From: Clostridiales bacterium
GTDB taxonomy: Bacteria; Bacillota; Clostridia; Lachnospirales; Lachnospiraceae
Length of the DNA: 64,000 bases
Assembly: GCA_012520645.1 (NCBI GenBank)
Contig: JAAYNV010000028.1
Span: 1 to 64,000 of the forward strand
Direction of reading: 5' to 3'
Positions 17,801-28,229 of this stretch are shown here, piece after piece; position 1 is the first letter of the stretch; the number at the start of each line of letters is the position of its first letter. The notes under the pieces are model-generated. The model was not told the DNA's origin. It searched no databases and saw nothing but the letters and a program-made list of their open reading frames with translations. The position numbers were made by a program, and so were the translations under genes.

Positions 17801-18552
17801 AACTGTACCATCGGTCTTAAATCCGGCGGAATGACCGGAACCACATCCATGATCATCCATTCCGGTTTGTTTCCGGACTCACGAAAGGCTTCTACAACCT
17901 CCAGTCTCTTGATGATTCTGGCACGCTTCTGTCCGGAGGAATCCTTTAATCCGGTCTTTAACTCAACTGCTTCCGCCTCCAGATCGATTGCCTGAAGCAG
18001 TTCCTTGATCGCCTCGGCACCCATACCGACACGGAACTTGCTTCCCCAGTTCTCTCTTGCATCCTGATATTCCTTCTCAGACAGTACCTGCTTATACTGA
18101 AGATCTGTCTCTCCGGCATCCAGTACGATGTAGGAAGCAAAATAAAGTACCTTTTCCAATACCCTTGGGGAGAGATCCAGGATCAGACCCATACGGGACG
18201 GAATACCTTTAAAATACCAGATATGGGATACCGGAGCCGCCAGCTCGATATGACCCATACGCTCACGGCGCACGCTTGCCTTTGTAACCTCGACACCGCA
18301 CCGGTCACAGACAACACCCTTATATCTGATTTTTTTGTATTTACCGCAATGACATTCCCAGTCCTTGCTTGGTCCGAAGATCTTCTCACAGAACAGACCG
18401 TCCTTTTCCGGCTTTAAGGTTCTGTAGTTGATCGTCTCCGGCTTTAACACCTCGCCTCTGGACCATTCCCGGATCTTCTCCGGGGATGCCAATCCAATCT
18501 TGATGGCATCAAATGTCATCGGCTGATAGGTTTCGTTTTTATTTTCTGACAT
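14836..18552 (-). CDS. rpoC: RNA polymerase subunit beta'
   Basis: 1238 residues. N-terminal zinc cluster ([19 protein letters not shown]) near 70-90, catalytic NADFDGDQM near 455, trigger-loop region further on, and a second zinc cluster [13 protein letters not shown]. The C-terminus is a long acidic Glu-rich tail (about 45 residues), common in Lachnospiraceae. It starts 30 bp after rpoB and is followed by a terminator. Catalytic core subunit of RNA polymerase. Confidence 0.98.
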   Translation of the reverse strand: MSENKNETYQPMTFDAIKIGLASPEKIREWSRGEVLKPETINYRTLKPEKDGLFCEKIFGPSKDWECHCGKYKKIRYKGVVCDRCGVEVTKASVRRERMGHIELAAPVSHIWYFKGIPSRMGLILDLSPRVLEKVLYFASYIVLDAGETDLQYKQVLSEKEYQDARENWGSKFRVGMGAEAIKELLQAIDLEAEAVELKTGLKDSSGQKRARIIKRLEVVEAFRESGNKPEWMIMDVVPVIPPDLRPMVQLDGGRFATSDLNDLYRRIINRNNRLKRLLELGAPDIIVRNEKRMLQEAVDALIDNGRRGRPVTGPGNRALKSLSDMLKGKSGRFRQNLLGKRVDYSGRSVIVVGPELKIYQCGLPKEMAIELFKPFVMKELVSRGISQNIKNAKKLVERLDTQVWDVLEEVIKEHPVMLNRAPTLHRLGIQAFEPILVEGKAIKLHPLVCTAFNADFDGDQMAVHLPLSVEAQAECRFLLLSPNNLLKPSDGGPVAVPSQDMVLGIYYLTQERPGAKGEGKFFKSVNEAILAYENKVITLHSRITVRMTKKNADGEEITGNVESTLGRFLFNEILPQDLGFVDRSNPENFLKLEVDFHVGKKQLKQILEKVINTHGASTTAEVLDLIKATGYKYSTRAAMTVSISDMTVPEQKQQMLDEAQATVDKISQNFRRGLITEEERYRAVVETWNETDKELTDVLLAGLDKYNNIFMMADSGARGSNQQIKQLAGMRGLMADTTGRTIELPIKSNFREGLDVLEYFMSAHGARKGLSDTALRTADSGYLTRRMVDVSQELIIREVDCSEGRDEIPGMVVKAFMDGKETIESLHDRIQGRYACEDILDRDGNVIVKKNHMITPSRVDRVLKTGVDKNGEPIEAVKIRTILSCRCHNGICAKCYGANMATGEAVQVGEAVGIIAAQSIGEPGTQLTMRTFHTGGVAGDDITQGLPRVEELFEARKPKGLAIIAEFGGVASIKDTKKKREIVITNNETGEAKTYLIPYGSRIKVMDGAVLDAGDELTEGSVNPHDLLKIKGVRAVQDYMLREVQRVYRLQGVDISDKHIEVIVRQMLKKIRIENNGDADYLPGTLVDVLDYEEMNEKLIAEGKEPAEGKQVMLGITKAALATNSFLSAASFQETTKVLTEAAIKGKVDPLIGLKENVIIGKLIPAGTGMKRYRSVKLDTDDNLLNLSMEDEISFEDVEPSEEENDLTEGLTEMSDEEMEEAVEMSEEAEEAVLTEE

Positions 18553-18582
18553 TTATGGCACTCCTTCCAAATTACGTTTCTG

Positions 18583-21500
18583 TTACACTTCATCAAAGGA
18601 CTCTTCGAAGTCTGCATCTGCCATATCATCGGCAAAATCCTCTTCCACTTCGTCTTCACTGCTTACCAGCTCACCGCTGTTTTCGTCAAACTCCTGCTTC
18701 TGATAGCCAAAAGAGCCGAGTGATTCGTTCTCGTAATTATTGTAATCACGGGAATCGCCTTCGATTTCGTAACGGTAATCTGCCTCTCCATAATCAATGG
18801 TTTCCATGATTTCCACTTCGGTATTGTCCTCACGAAGCACTCTGACATCGAGTCCAAGGGACTGTAATTCCTTCAGGAGTACCTTGAAGGATTCCGGAAT
18901 ACCCGGCTCCGGTATATTGTCGCCCTTGATAATTGCTTCGTAGGTCTTGACACGTCCTACCACGTCATCGGACTTCACAGTCAGGATTTCCTGTAAGGTA
19001 TAGGATGCACCGTATGCTTCCAGTGCCCAAACCTCCATTTCTCCGAAACGCTGTCCACCGAACTGTGCCTTACCGCCTAACGGCTGCTGTGTTACAAGAG
19101 AGTAAGGACCAGTGGAACGTGCATGGATCTTATCATCTACCAGATGATGCAGCTTTAAGTAATGCATGTGTCCGATTGTTACCGGGCTGTCAAAATACTC
19201 ACCGGTACGTCCATCGCGCAGTCTTACCTTACCGTCTCTGGAAATCGGAACACCCTTCCAGAGCTTTCTGTGATCTCTGTTCTTATATAAATATTCCATA
19301 ACCTCCGGGAGCAGTTCTTCCTTATGCTTCTTCTCAAACTCTTCCCATTCAAGGTTAACATAATCATTCGCCAGATCGAGGGTATCCATAATGTCCACCT
19401 CGTTTGCACCATCAAATACCGGTGTGGCTACATTGAAGCCAAGTGCCTTGGCTGCCAGGGAAAGGTGGATCTCAAGTACCTGTCCGATGTTCATACGGGA
19501 CGGCACACCAAGCGGATTCAACACGATGTCAAGCGGACGTCCGTTTGGCAGATACGGCATATCCTCTACCGGAAGCACACAGGAAACGACACCCTTGTTA
19601 CCGTGACGACCGGCCATCTTATCACCAATGGAAATCTTTCTCTTCTGTGCAATATAAATACGCACTGCCTGATTGACTCCCGGCGGCAGCTCGTCGCCGT
19701 TTTCTCTTGTGAACACCTTGGCATCCACAACAATACCATACTCACCGTGCGGTACCTTTAAGGAAGTATCACGCACCTCTCTTGCTTTCTCACCAAAGAT
19801 AGCACGAAGCAGTCTTTCTTCTGCGGTAAGCTCGGTCTCTCCCTTCGGCGTTACCTTTCCGACCAGAATATCACCGGCACGTACTTCGGCACCGATGCGG
19901 ATGATTCCTCTGTCATCCAGATCCTTTAACGCATCGTCACCGACACCCGGTACATCTCTTGTGATTTCTTCCGGTCCCAGCTTCGTATCACGGGACTCTG
20001 CTTCATATTCTTCAATGTGTACGGATGTGTAAACGTCATCCTGTACCAGTCTTTCACTTAATAGTACGGCATCTTCGTAATTGTAGCCTTCCCAGGTCAT
20101 GAATCCGATTAACGGGTTCTTACCCAGTGCCAGCTCGCCGTTCTGTGTGGACGGTCCGTCTGCGATTACCTGTCCTGCTTCCACATGATCGCTCTTGAAT
20201 ACGATTGGCTTCTGGTTGTAGCAGTTGGACTGGTTGCTTCGGGAGAACTTCGTCAAATGGTATTCTTCCCTTTCTCCGTCATCATAAGTCATACGGATTG
20301 TATTGGAAGATACATGATCAATCGTACCAGACTTCTTTGCCACCACGCAGACACCGGAGTCAACGGCTGCCTTCGGCTCCATACCGGTTCCGACTGCTGG
20401 AGCCTCTGTGATTAAAAGCGGTACCGCCTGACGCTGCATGTTGGATCCCATCAGCGCACGGTTTGCATCGTCATTTTCCAGGAACGGAATCAATGCTGTT
20501 GCTACGGAGAATACCATCTTCGGAGACACGTCCATGTAATCGAACATAGACTTCGGATACTCCTGCGTCTCCTCACGGTAACGACCGGAAACGGAACTCT
20601 TTACAAAGTGACCTTCCGCATCCAGCGCTTCATTCGCCTGTGCTACATGATAATTATCTTCTTCATCCGCCGTCATGTATACAACCTCATCGGTTACACG
20701 CGGGTTCTGCGGATCGGATTTATCAATTTTACGGTACGGCGCCTCAACAAAACCGTACTCATTGATTCTTGCATAGGATGCCAGAGAGTTGATCAGACCG
20801 GTGTTCGGACCTTCCGGGGTCTCAATCGGACACATTCTTCCATAGTGGGAATAATGTACGTCACGGACCTCAAATCCCGCACGGTCTCTGGACAGACCAC
20901 CCGGTCCAAGTGCGGATAAACGTCTCTTGTGGGTCAGCTCGCCAAGCGGGTTATTCTGATCCATAAACTGGGACAGCTGGGAGGAACCGAAAAATTCCTT
21001 CACGGCAGCCTGTACCGGTTTAATATTAATCAGTACCTGCGGGGAGATTTCCTCTGCATCATGTGTGGTCATTCTTTCACGGACAACTCTTTCCAGTCTG
21101 GACAGACCGATACGGTACTGGTTCTGTAACAGCTCTCCTACTGCACGGATACGTCTGTTGCCAAGGCGATCGATATCGTCATCATTTCCAAGACCATACT
21201 CCAGATGAATGTTATAGTTAATGGAAGCTAAAATATCTTCTTTTGTAATATGTTTCGGAATCAGTTCATGGATGTTCTTCTTGATCGCATCCGCAAGTTC
21301 CTCCGGATCTCCTGCATGTTCTTCCAGAATCTGCGCAAGCACCGGATAATAAACGGCTTCTGTTACCCCCAGTTCCTTCGGGTCACAGTCCACAAAGTTT
21401 GTAATATCCACCATCAGGTTGGAAAGAACCTTGACATTTCTCTCCTCTGTCTGGATATATACGAACGGAACGGCTGCATTCTGAATTGCATCTGCAAGCT

Positions 21501-22470
21501 CCAGTGTTACCTTAGTTCCTGCTGTAGCAAGAATTTCTCCTGTCATGGTATCTACAACATCTTCTGCAAGGATCTGATGTCTGATACGGTTCCTTAAGGC
21601 TAATTTCTTGTTAAACTTATATCTTCCGACTTTAGCCAGGTCATATCTTCTGGGGTCAAAGAACATTGCCGTAATAAGACTCTCTGCACTTTCCACGCTG
21701 AGCGGCTCACCCGGACGGATTTTTTTATACAACTCTAAAAGACCTTCCTGATAATTCTCAGCAACGTCTTTTGCAAAGCTGGCTTCAATCTTCGGCTCAT
21801 CACCGAACAGCTCTCTGATTTCATCATTTGTACCAACGCCCAGTGCACGGATCAGCACAGTGATCGGTACCTTTCTCGTTCTATCTACACGTACATAGAA
21901 AACATCATTGGAATCTGTTTCGTATTCCAGCCATGCGCCACGGTTCGGAATAACGGTACAGGAAAACAGTCTTTTTCCTATTTTATCATGGTCAATCGCA
22001 TAATAAATACCCGGAGAACGTACCAGCTGGCTGACGATTACACGTTCCGCACCATTGATTACGAATGTTCCGGTCTCAGTCATTAACGGAAGATCTCCCA
22101 TAAAAATCTCATGTTCGCTGATTTCTTCCTTTTCTTTATTATACAGACGTACCCTGACCTTTAAAGGAGCCGCATAGGTGGCATCTCTTTCCTTACACTT
22201 TTCAATCGTGTTCTTGTTGACAGGCATCTCGTCTTCGCATAATTCGAAGTCCACGAACTCAAGACTCAGGTGTCCGCTATAGTCTGCGATTGGAGAGATA
22301 TCATCAAAGACTTCTTTTAAGCCTTCTTCCAGAAACCACTTATAGGAATCCTTCTGAACCTCGATCAGGTTCGGCATCTCCAAAACCTCTTTTTGTCGTG
22401 AATAACTCATACGCATGCTCTTGCCATGATTGTTGACAACAGGACGTATTCTGTTCTTTTCCATTGACAT
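18583..22470 (-). CDS. rpoB: RNA polymerase subunit beta
   Basis: 1295 residues. Rifampicin-pocket region [33 protein letters not shown] is conserved (near 485-520), as are [12 protein letters not shown] and the C-terminal clamp. An acidic C-terminal extension ([22 protein letters not shown]) is longer than in Bacillus. It is transcribed with rplJ-rplL through an attenuator upstream and is followed closely by rpoC. Confidence 0.98.
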   Translation of the reverse strand: MSMEKNRIRPVVNNHGKSMRMSYSRQKEVLEMPNLIEVQKDSYKWFLEEGLKEVFDDISPIADYSGHLSLEFVDFELCEDEMPVNKNTIEKCKERDATYAAPLKVRVRLYNKEKEEISEHEIFMGDLPLMTETGTFVINGAERVIVSQLVRSPGIYYAIDHDKIGKRLFSCTVIPNRGAWLEYETDSNDVFYVRVDRTRKVPITVLIRALGVGTNDEIRELFGDEPKIEASFAKDVAENYQEGLLELYKKIRPGEPLSVESAESLITAMFFDPRRYDLAKVGRYKFNKKLALRNRIRHQILAEDVVDTMTGEILATAGTKVTLELADAIQNAAVPFVYIQTEERNVKVLSNLMVDITNFVDCDPKELGVTEAVYYPVLAQILEEHAGDPEELADAIKKNIHELIPKHITKEDILASINYNIHLEYGLGNDDDIDRLGNRRIRAVGELLQNQYRIGLSRLERVVRERMTTHDAEEISPQVLINIKPVQAAVKEFFGSSQLSQFMDQNNPLGELTHKRRLSALGPGGLSRDRAGFEVRDVHYSHYGRMCPIETPEGPNTGLINSLASYARINEYGFVEAPYRKIDKSDPQNPRVTDEVVYMTADEEDNYHVAQANEALDAEGHFVKSSVSGRYREETQEYPKSMFDYMDVSPKMVFSVATALIPFLENDDANRALMGSNMQRQAVPLLITEAPAVGTGMEPKAAVDSGVCVVAKKSGTIDHVSSNTIRMTYDDGEREEYHLTKFSRSNQSNCYNQKPIVFKSDHVEAGQVIADGPSTQNGELALGKNPLIGFMTWEGYNYEDAVLLSERLVQDDVYTSVHIEEYEAESRDTKLGPEEITRDVPGVGDDALKDLDDRGIIRIGAEVRAGDILVGKVTPKGETELTAEERLLRAIFGEKAREVRDTSLKVPHGEYGIVVDAKVFTRENGDELPPGVNQAVRIYIAQKRKISIGDKMAGRHGNKGVVSCVLPVEDMPYLPNGRPLDIVLNPLGVPSRMNIGQVLEIHLSLAAKALGFNVATPVFDGANEVDIMDTLDLANDYVNLEWEEFEKKHKEELLPEVMEYLYKNRDHRKLWKGVPISRDGKVRLRDGRTGEYFDSPVTIGHMHYLKLHHLVDDKIHARSTGPYSLVTQQPLGGKAQFGGQRFGEMEVWALEAYGASYTLQEILTVKSDDVVGRVKTYEAIIKGDNIPEPGIPESFKVLLKELQSLGLDVRVLREDNTEVEIMETIDYGEADYRYEIEGDSRDYNNYENESLGSFGYQKQEFDENSGELVSSEDEVEEDFADDMADADFEESFDEV

Positions 22471-22628
22471 TTCACCCCGTTCTTTATGATTTTAAGCCTT
22501 AATCAGCACTATTTACCTTGCAAAATGTATACCACACCACAATAGTGCACTATCCATTCTACTACAAGACCCAAAGATATGTCAAGCAGTTATTTCCAGT
22601 TTTTCAAAGGCCTTTTTATCACAAAAAA

Positions 22629-22655
22629 GGATGCAGCCAGTATAAAGCTGCATCC
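22629..22655 (-). terminator. Attenuating terminator between rplL and rpoB
   Basis: GGATGCAGC/GCTGCATCC stem followed by TTTTTTG on the minus strand. In rplJL-rpoBC operons such hairpins lower polymerase gene transcription relative to L7/L12. Confidence 0.85.
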
Positions 22656-22677
22656 TCTCAATCTCAGTCTTCTTAAA

Positions 22678-23055
22678 TTATTTAAGAGTAACCTTAGCGC
22701 CTTCTGCCTCAAGTTTTGCCTTGATGTCTTCAGCTTCTTCCTTAGAAGCGCCTTCTTTTACTACCTTCGGAGCGCCGTCTACAACGTCCTTAGCTTCCTT
22801 TAAGCCAAGTCCTGTAGCTTCACGAACAACCTTGATAACCTTAACCTTGTTCGGTCCTACTTCTGTAAGTTCTACGTCGAACTCTGTCTTCTCGTCAGCT
22901 GCTGCTGCGCCGTCTCCGCCTGCTGCTGCAACTACAACACCTGCTGCTGCGGATACACCAAATTCTTCTTCACATGCTTTTACTAAGTCATTTAACTCTA
23001 ATACTGTAAGCTCTTTGATAGCGTCGATAATTTCCTGAGTGGATAATTTTGCCAT
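22678..23055 (-). CDS. rplL: Ribosomal protein L7/L12
   Basis: 125 residues: N-terminal dimerisation helices ([32 protein letters not shown]), an Ala/Gly-rich hinge ([17 protein letters not shown]), and the C-terminal factor-binding domain [36 protein letters not shown]. It forms the ribosomal stalk that recruits translation GTPases. Located 70 bp after rplJ in the usual pair. Confidence 0.98.
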   Translation of the reverse strand: MAKLSTQEIIDAIKELTVLELNDLVKACEEEFGVSAAAGVVVAAAGGDGAAAADEKTEFDVELTEVGPNKVKVIKVVREATGLGLKEAKDVVDGAPKVVKEGASKEEAEDIKAKLEAEGAKVTLK

Positions 23056-23125
23056 TATAATTTACCTCCATTTTTAATTTTCAAATTGTCTTGTTTCTAT
23101 ATTACTTGTTTCCGGTCTGACAGAA

Positions 23126-23686
23126 TTACTCTGCTGCCGGTGCTTCTTCTGCCGGAGCCTCGCCTGCTGCTTCCTCTGCCGCCGGTGCTTCGCATGCAGA
23201 TGCTCCGCCTTTTTCTGCCAGCTGATTCATCACACGTGCAAAGTTTGCAATCGGAGACTGAATGCTTCCCAGTAACTTGGAAAGTAATTCTTCTCTGGAA
23301 GGAATCTTAGCGATCTCAGCCATTCCTGCTGCATCATATACAGTTCCTTCTACCACACCTGCTTTGATTTCAAGCTTGTCTGCGTCCTTCGCAAACTTAG
23401 CAAGTACTCTGGCCGGAGCAGTTGCGTCTGTAGTGGAAATAGCGATTGCGCTAGGTCCTTCCAGATACGGAGCAAGCGCTTCGAAATCAGTTCCCTTGAA
23501 TGCGAAGTTCATCATTGTGTTCTTGTAAACCTTGTAAGTGATTCCTGCTTCACGAAGCTGCTTACGAAGATCTGTATCCTGTGCTACGGTAAGTCCACGG
23601 TAGTCAACCAGTACAACAGACTGTGCATCCTTGATGCTTGCGGAAATCTCTTCCACGATAGGCTGTTTCAATTCAACTTTTGCCAT
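23126..23686 (-). CDS. rplJ: Ribosomal protein L10
   Basis: 186 residues; MAKVELKQPIVEEISASIKDAQSVVLVDYRGLTV start, then the L10 core and an unusually Ala/Glu/Pro-rich tail (AAEEAAGEAPAEEAPAAE). It anchors L7/L12 dimers on 23S rRNA. AAGGAGG precedes the ATG. Expression is predicted to be controlled by the L10 leader upstream, where L10 binding represses the operon. Here it is separated from rplK-rplA by a 12-kb polysaccharide locus. Confidence 0.98.
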   Translation of the reverse strand: MAKVELKQPIVEEISASIKDAQSVVLVDYRGLTVAQDTDLRKQLREAGITYKVYKNTMMNFAFKGTDFEALAPYLEGPSAIAISTTDATAPARVLAKFAKDADKLEIKAGVVEGTVYDAAGMAEIAKIPSREELLSKLLGSIQSPIANFARVMNQLAEKGGASACEAPAAEEAAGEAPAEEAPAAE

Positions 23687-23696
23687 TTTTTTACCT

Positions 23697-23925
23697 CCTT
23701 ATAGATTTTGTCCGGCATACGCCGGTATTGCCGATCAGGAGTTTTATGAATTCTTCAAAATAAGAACCAAAAACCTCCCCGTCTTCAGGCATTGCCAAAA
23801 GACAGGGAGGTAAAAATCATTGCAAAAACTCTTTTCTCCTCGGCAGGCGTTTTCTTCTTACGCATCAGTTCCCAATAGGAAAACCTCTGCACCTGCTGTC
23901 TTCGGCATGGTTCTAAAACCTTGAA
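23697..23925 (-). ncRNA. L10 leader of rplJ-rplL
   Basis: 230-nt leader upstream of rplJ with the typical layout. A 5' structured region (GGTGCAGAGG... through GAAAACGCCTGCCGAGGAG) is followed by a strong terminator-type stem CCTCCCTGTC/GACGGGGAGG plus TTTTTG (23769-23810) and a last hairpin near the ribosome binding site. L10 binding is the known regulator in Firmicutes. Assignment is by position and architecture, not covariance search. Confidence 0.75.
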
Positions 23926-23926
23926 T

Positions 23927-23955
23927 AGAATAGCATAGCTCTATTAATCTGTCAA
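23927..23955 (-). promoter_or_regulatory. rplJ operon promoter
   Basis: TTGACA (23950-23955), 17-bp spacer, TATTCT (23927-23932), beginning three bases after the GH5 stop codon. It gives rplJL-rpoBC transcription independent of the upstream polysaccharide genes. Confidence 0.8.
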
Positions 23956-23958
23956 GCG

Positions 23959-25158
23959 CTATTTTTCAACTTCTGTCAGTTCCTTTACGATTTCCGGATA
24001 GATCCATCTGTTCTTTTCCCGGTCCATTAATCCATATTTCCCCGGTTCTTCTGGTTTCCCACCGTTATCCCACCATATACACATAATACCGCTCTCTTTT
24101 GCTTTCCGGACATAATATCTGGTCCATTCCACCCGTTCTGCAGTATTTCCACGATTTCTGCATCCAAACTCACCAATAATGACCGGAATCCGCCTGTCCA
24201 GGAAATACGTTTCCAGTTGTTCCATCAATTCATCAATTTCAGCCGTATCCTCCTTTTGTTCCAAAGACCATTTCGCTGTTCCATCCTCTTTTTGTGCAAA
24301 TGAATAAGGAATATATCTGTGTACTGTTACAATTAAATGGCCATCCTGCGGTAATTCCATCTCCCGAAGCACTTCTTCCTGTGCCGCATCCGCATAGGTA
24401 GGCAGCAGAAGATACCTCTTTGCATTATTTCCACCGCAGCTTCTGACCGTATTCACAAAAGCGGCATTTAAACGGTTCACATTTGCCCTTGCCTCGCGTG
24501 TTCCGCCGTTCCATTCATATTCACTATCCGTCAGCCGCGGTTCATTCATTCCCTCAAACAGCAGCTCTTCTTCATAATCCGCAAAATATTCTGCAATCTG
24601 CCTCCATGCCCCGCACAGTCTTACTTCTGTCTCATCCACCTTCTCATCTGTCAGCTCGATCCACTCCTCATGGTGCATATTGATAATAACATACAGATCC
24701 GCGGCTCTCGCATCATCCACCACCTGCCGGACCCGGTTCAGCCATGCCGGATCAATCTGTCCTGCCGCGTCCATATGCTCATACCATGTAACCGGAATCC
24801 TGACCGTATCAAAACCAGCCCCCTTTACTGTCTGAAACAATTCAGGTTCTATCACAGGATTCCCCCATCTGGTCTCGTAATCCGTCACGGTTCCAATCTT
24901 TTCCTGGCTTCCATAGCAGTCCAGCGCATTGCCCAGGTTCCACCCATTACCCATTTTCTTTACAAAGCGTAATGCCTCTCCCTGCTCATACCACCGTAAC
25001 AATGCCACCCCTGCCACAACCGCCAGGATAATCCCGACGGCAAGCTTACAGCCATTGCATTTCCGAAAATTCTTTTGCCTTGTCATTTGGTTTCTTTTCA
25101 TCACTCTGCCCGCTTCCCAGACGATTACTTCCATCTGTCTTTTCCCTGTTCTGCTCAA
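23959..25158 (-). CDS. GH5-family endoglucanase of the cellulose-like locus (CcsZ-type)
   Basis: 399-residue track ORF. A single N-terminal membrane segment (CKLAVGIILAVVAGVALL) tethers a GH5 barrel: GNGWNLGNALD, RIPVTWYEH, NMHHEEW, the acid/base FEGMNEP and the nucleophile VIIGEFGCRN. Such enzymes trim or release nascent glucan beside cellulose synthases (bacterial BcsZ role; CcsZ in Clostridioides is GH5). The start is uncertain: the track start overlaps the synthase gene by 113 bp, and internal Met codons at about 25101 and 25086 would keep the membrane segment; none has a strong ribosome binding site. It is the last gene of the locus. Confidence 0.88.
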   Translation of the reverse strand: MSRTGKRQMEVIVWEAGRVMKRNQMTRQKNFRKCNGCKLAVGIILAVVAGVALLRWYEQGEALRFVKKMGNGWNLGNALDCYGSQEKIGTVTDYETRWGNPVIEPELFQTVKGAGFDTVRIPVTWYEHMDAAGQIDPAWLNRVRQVVDDARAADLYVIINMHHEEWIELTDEKVDETEVRLCGAWRQIAEYFADYEEELLFEGMNEPRLTDSEYEWNGGTREARANVNRLNAAFVNTVRSCGGNNAKRYLLLPTYADAAQEEVLREMELPQDGHLIVTVHRYIPYSFAQKEDGTAKWSLEQKEDTAEIDELMEQLETYFLDRRIPVIIGEFGCRNRGNTAERVEWTRYYVRKAKESGIMCIWWDNGGKPEEPGKYGLMDREKNRWIYPEIVKELTEVEK

Positions 25159-27376
25159 TCCACTTCTGCAGCTGGATACGTTTCACTCTGTTTTCATTGT
25201 TTTCCTTATAGTTTACAACCGAATACAATTTTAAACCATTCGGAAGCACACGTTCCTTTCTGCATACCAGTTTGAGTCCCTCAGCCAGACGCAAAACCAT
25301 CTGTTCCGGTGCCTTTTCCATACGTATCGCTACGAATTTATAATTAAAGTTTGCGATCTGTGTCTTTCCGCCGCCTTCTACCTGAACAGAGGCCTCCATC
25401 GGAATACGGGCCATCTTACGCTTTTCATAAAAAGTCTTGGCCGCTCTTCTCTCAATGTTTGTCTTAAGATCGTCAAAAAATCCGCTGGACTCATCCAGAT
25501 TGGTTGGCAGTGTTGGTTCTCTGTCATACAAAATTCCCAAATAATCATCATGGCCTTCTGCCATATCCTGAATCACAAACGCATATTTCCACTGGTTTTT
25601 TCCGCCCGATACATTGGTAACTGCCCCTTTTACAGTCGCTTCATAACGGTCTGTTTTCAACTGTATATCAACCGTATCCTGATCATCCAGATCCATCGGC
25701 GCTTCAAATATGACCGAAACTCCTCCCTCTGACAGATCTTTCGTCATCCCATGGTACACATCGCCCCGGTAGCGTATCGTACAATCCACTGACGCGAACA
25801 CTCTTTCCGTCTTACGGTACAGGGTACGACCGGAAACAAAGAAGATAGCCATTACCAGTCCGAACAGGTTATTCAAAAGCCAGAACAATACAACGATCGG
25901 ATCCAGGGAACCGGATTGGAACATCATCCTTACACAATTACAGATTCCGATAACAGACAAAACAATCAGCAAAAGAAACGGTATCATATAGATGCCATTC
26001 TTTCCTCTTTCATCTTCCGGTCCGTCTTTCTGCGTCACTTTGAACTTCTTCAGGCTGATTCCAAAGGTCTCTGCAATGATCGGAATGAGCATAAACGGGA
26101 ACAATACCACCTCATAAACAGAAGTCCATTTCGTAGTACGGATATTGTTACTTAACATCCGCAATGCAATATTACTCGTCACATACATTGGCAGCCAGAA
26201 AATCAACACCTGCAAAAGCGTACATTTGATGACCATATACCCAAAGACAGCAAACATAATCGGCGACATGATGTACACAAAACGCTTAATTGGAGCATAC
26301 CAGTACCAGACTGAGGACCAGTAATTCATCTTCTGTCCCCAGCTTAATCCTTTGGTCATAAAAATATGCAGCTTTTTACCAGTGGAGATAACCCCGCGCC
26401 CCCATCTGACACGCTGCTGTATCAGACTCTTTAGATCTGTCGGGGAAAGACCTGAGGCAAGCACCTCATTGATACCATAGCAAACATACCCTTTCTTCTG
26501 CAGACAAAGACCGGTCGCAAAATCCTCTGTGATGGCATCCGTATAAAAGCCACCGATATCCTCCAAGGCTGCACGGGAGAGCATCGTGTTAGAGCCTCCA
26601 TAGATTACACTGTTGGATTTGTTTCTCGATACCTGAATGTCCTTATAGAAATAGTCCTGCTCATTCGGTATTCTACTTTCCGAAAACAAGTTGAACTGGT
26701 AAAGATCCGTATTGTAAAAACTCTGCGGGGACTGCACAAATCCCATGCGGATCTTATCCTTCTCGTCCCTGCCTTCATTTTTTATCTCAGCATCTACAAA
26801 ATACGGTACCATCCTCATTAGGAAATTATGATTCGGTATCATATCCGCGTCAAAAGTCACCACCAATGGGGATGAGGTCACACTCAGTGCGTGGTTCAAA
26901 TTGCCTGCCTTGGCATGCTCATTATTTTCCCGGTCCAGATAATTGATACCCATTTTTTCTGCCAGTTTACGCATAGAAGGACGCCTGTTATCGTCACACA
27001 AATAAATATGCACCTTACTCTTATCCGGATAATCCATGTGCAGACATCCATTAATCGTCTTATAAAGCAGCTCCTCCGGTTCGCTGTAAGTGGCGATGAA
27101 CACATCCACATCCGGGAACCGGTCAAGCGGTACATCCGGTAACTTAGGCACTCTGACATCGTGCATATCATAATAGTGAACCCACGCCTCAAACATACCA
27201 AATACTTCCACCACAATCAGTGCGATACCCGACACAAGAGAAACCCATCCGTATTCTACCGGAATCGTAAAGAAAATTCTCCAAATAATGTAAACCAATG
27301 TACAAATGGCATTGATGATATACCACCATCTTCGCCATACCCGTTTCAGCCAATTCTCCTTTTCTTTTTCCTTCAT
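25046..27376 (-). CDS. Cellulose-synthase-like GT2 with C-terminal PilZ domain (CcsA/BcsA-type)
   Basis: 776 residues. Two N-terminal membrane helices, then the GT2 domain: VDVFIATYSEP (90-100), DDN near 128, TFDADM near 174, TED near 280 and QQRVRW near 318, all hallmarks of processive beta-glucan synthases. Several further membrane helices form the export channel. The PilZ domain has RKTER (RxxxR) and DLSEGG (DxSxxG), so cyclic di-GMP should activate the enzyme. A second, weaker PilZ-like stretch follows (KRKMARIPMEASVQVEG). Neighbouring GH5, MBOAT and DHHW genes match acetylated-cellulose loci of clostridia. The product may be cellulose or another beta-glucan. Confidence 0.9.
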   Translation of the reverse strand: MKEKEKENWLKRVWRRWWYIINAICTLVYIIWRIFFTIPVEYGWVSLVSGIALIVVEVFGMFEAWVHYYDMHDVRVPKLPDVPLDRFPDVDVFIATYSEPEELLYKTINGCLHMDYPDKSKVHIYLCDDNRRPSMRKLAEKMGINYLDRENNEHAKAGNLNHALSVTSSPLVVTFDADMIPNHNFLMRMVPYFVDAEIKNEGRDEKDKIRMGFVQSPQSFYNTDLYQFNLFSESRIPNEQDYFYKDIQVSRNKSNSVIYGGSNTMLSRAALEDIGGFYTDAITEDFATGLCLQKKGYVCYGINEVLASGLSPTDLKSLIQQRVRWGRGVISTGKKLHIFMTKGLSWGQKMNYWSSVWYWYAPIKRFVYIMSPIMFAVFGYMVIKCTLLQVLIFWLPMYVTSNIALRMLSNNIRTTKWTSVYEVVLFPFMLIPIIAETFGISLKKFKVTQKDGPEDERGKNGIYMIPFLLLIVLSVIGICNCVRMMFQSGSLDPIVVLFWLLNNLFGLVMAIFFVSGRTLYRKTERVFASVDCTIRYRGDVYHGMTKDLSEGGVSVIFEAPMDLDDQDTVDIQLKTDRYEATVKGAVTNVSGGKNQWKYAFVIQDMAEGHDDYLGILYDREPTLPTNLDESSGFFDDLKTNIERRAAKTFYEKRKMARIPMEASVQVEGGGKTQIANFNYKFVAIRMEKAPEQMVLRLAEGLKLVCRKERVLPNGLKLYSVVNYKENNENRVKRIQLQKWIEQNREKTDGSNRLGSGQSDEKKPNDKAKEFSEMQWL

Positions 27377-27383
27377 CTTTCCC

Positions 27384-28220
27384 TTATTCCCTTTCTTTTA
27401 CAATCTTTTTGCCATCACTTAAAAAAATCTGATCTTCTTCTCCGGTAAAAAATAACTCCGTTTCCATACTGCTGCAGGTGTCGCAGATAATCGAATCCCC
27501 TTTTTTTGCCGTTACGACCGCAAACTCCGGTTTCAGTCTGAGCAACAATTTACCTGTGAGTGCATTGGCTCTTCCATGATCTGCCACTTTATACAGATTT
27601 GCCTCCGGCCATTTTACCATAAGCAGTTCTTCCGTACGTTTTTCTGCTGCATCCCCCACAAAGACCATCTTTACATCCTTATGCTCCAACAGCACTGCCA
27701 ACGAGTAATTATTAATATTTTCATAATTTTTTTCAAGCGGTGGATAAACCAGTAAATTCATGCCACCCAGTATCATCTTCTTTGTCTTTGTGGGATAAAT
27801 AACCGGAATATCCTTCTGCTGGCAAATTCGGTTGATTCGCCCCATTTCTTCATTCTGCTTCGCATAATATGGCGCAATGATATTTCCTACCATATCCATT
27901 TCCAACAGCCGTACTGCATTCCCAATATGCTCCTCCTTCGGAGTAGTCAGAATCATACTGTCTATACGTTCTATTTTCCTTGTCTGCAAATATTCCAGAA
28001 TTTTATCTTCATCCTGTGCGCTCCCCGTATCGATCATCACGGCTCTGCTGCCATTCTGTATCACAATGCAGTCTGCATCCTGCCCTGTTCTAAGAACTGC
28101 CACCACAATGGTTCCGTTGTCCGCTCTTTTCTCCCCAGCTCCAAGCAGCCAGCACAATGCCGCAAGAACACCCAGAAATACAATCCATCCGGCAGCCATA
28201 CCTATTTTATTTATTTTCAT
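27384..28220 (-). CDS. MBL-fold (ComEC C-terminal-like) extracytoplasmic protein, degenerate metal site
   Basis: 278 residues; N-terminal signal-anchor (MAAGWIVFLGVLAALCWLLGA) then a metallo-beta-lactamase fold resembling the ComEC/Rec2 C-terminal domain: VAVLRTGQDADCIVIQNGSRAVMIDTG, SMILTTPKEEHIGN, MVFVGDAAEKRTEELL. The canonical HxHxDH motif is reduced to TPKEEHIGN, losing most metal-binding histidines, so hydrolase activity is doubtful. It lies 8 bp upstream of the synthase gene and 10 bp after the DHHW gene. A structural or regulatory part in polymer export is possible; DNA uptake is not suggested by context. Confidence 0.7.
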   Translation of the reverse strand: MKINKIGMAAGWIVFLGVLAALCWLLGAGEKRADNGTIVVAVLRTGQDADCIVIQNGSRAVMIDTGSAQDEDKILEYLQTRKIERIDSMILTTPKEEHIGNAVRLLEMDMVGNIIAPYYAKQNEEMGRINRICQQKDIPVIYPTKTKKMILGGMNLLVYPPLEKNYENINNYSLAVLLEHKDVKMVFVGDAAEKRTEELLMVKWPEANLYKVADHGRANALTGKLLLRLKPEFAVVTAKKGDSIICDTCSSMETELFFTGEEDQIFLSDGKKIVKERE

Positions 28221-28229
28221 TCTTCCTCC

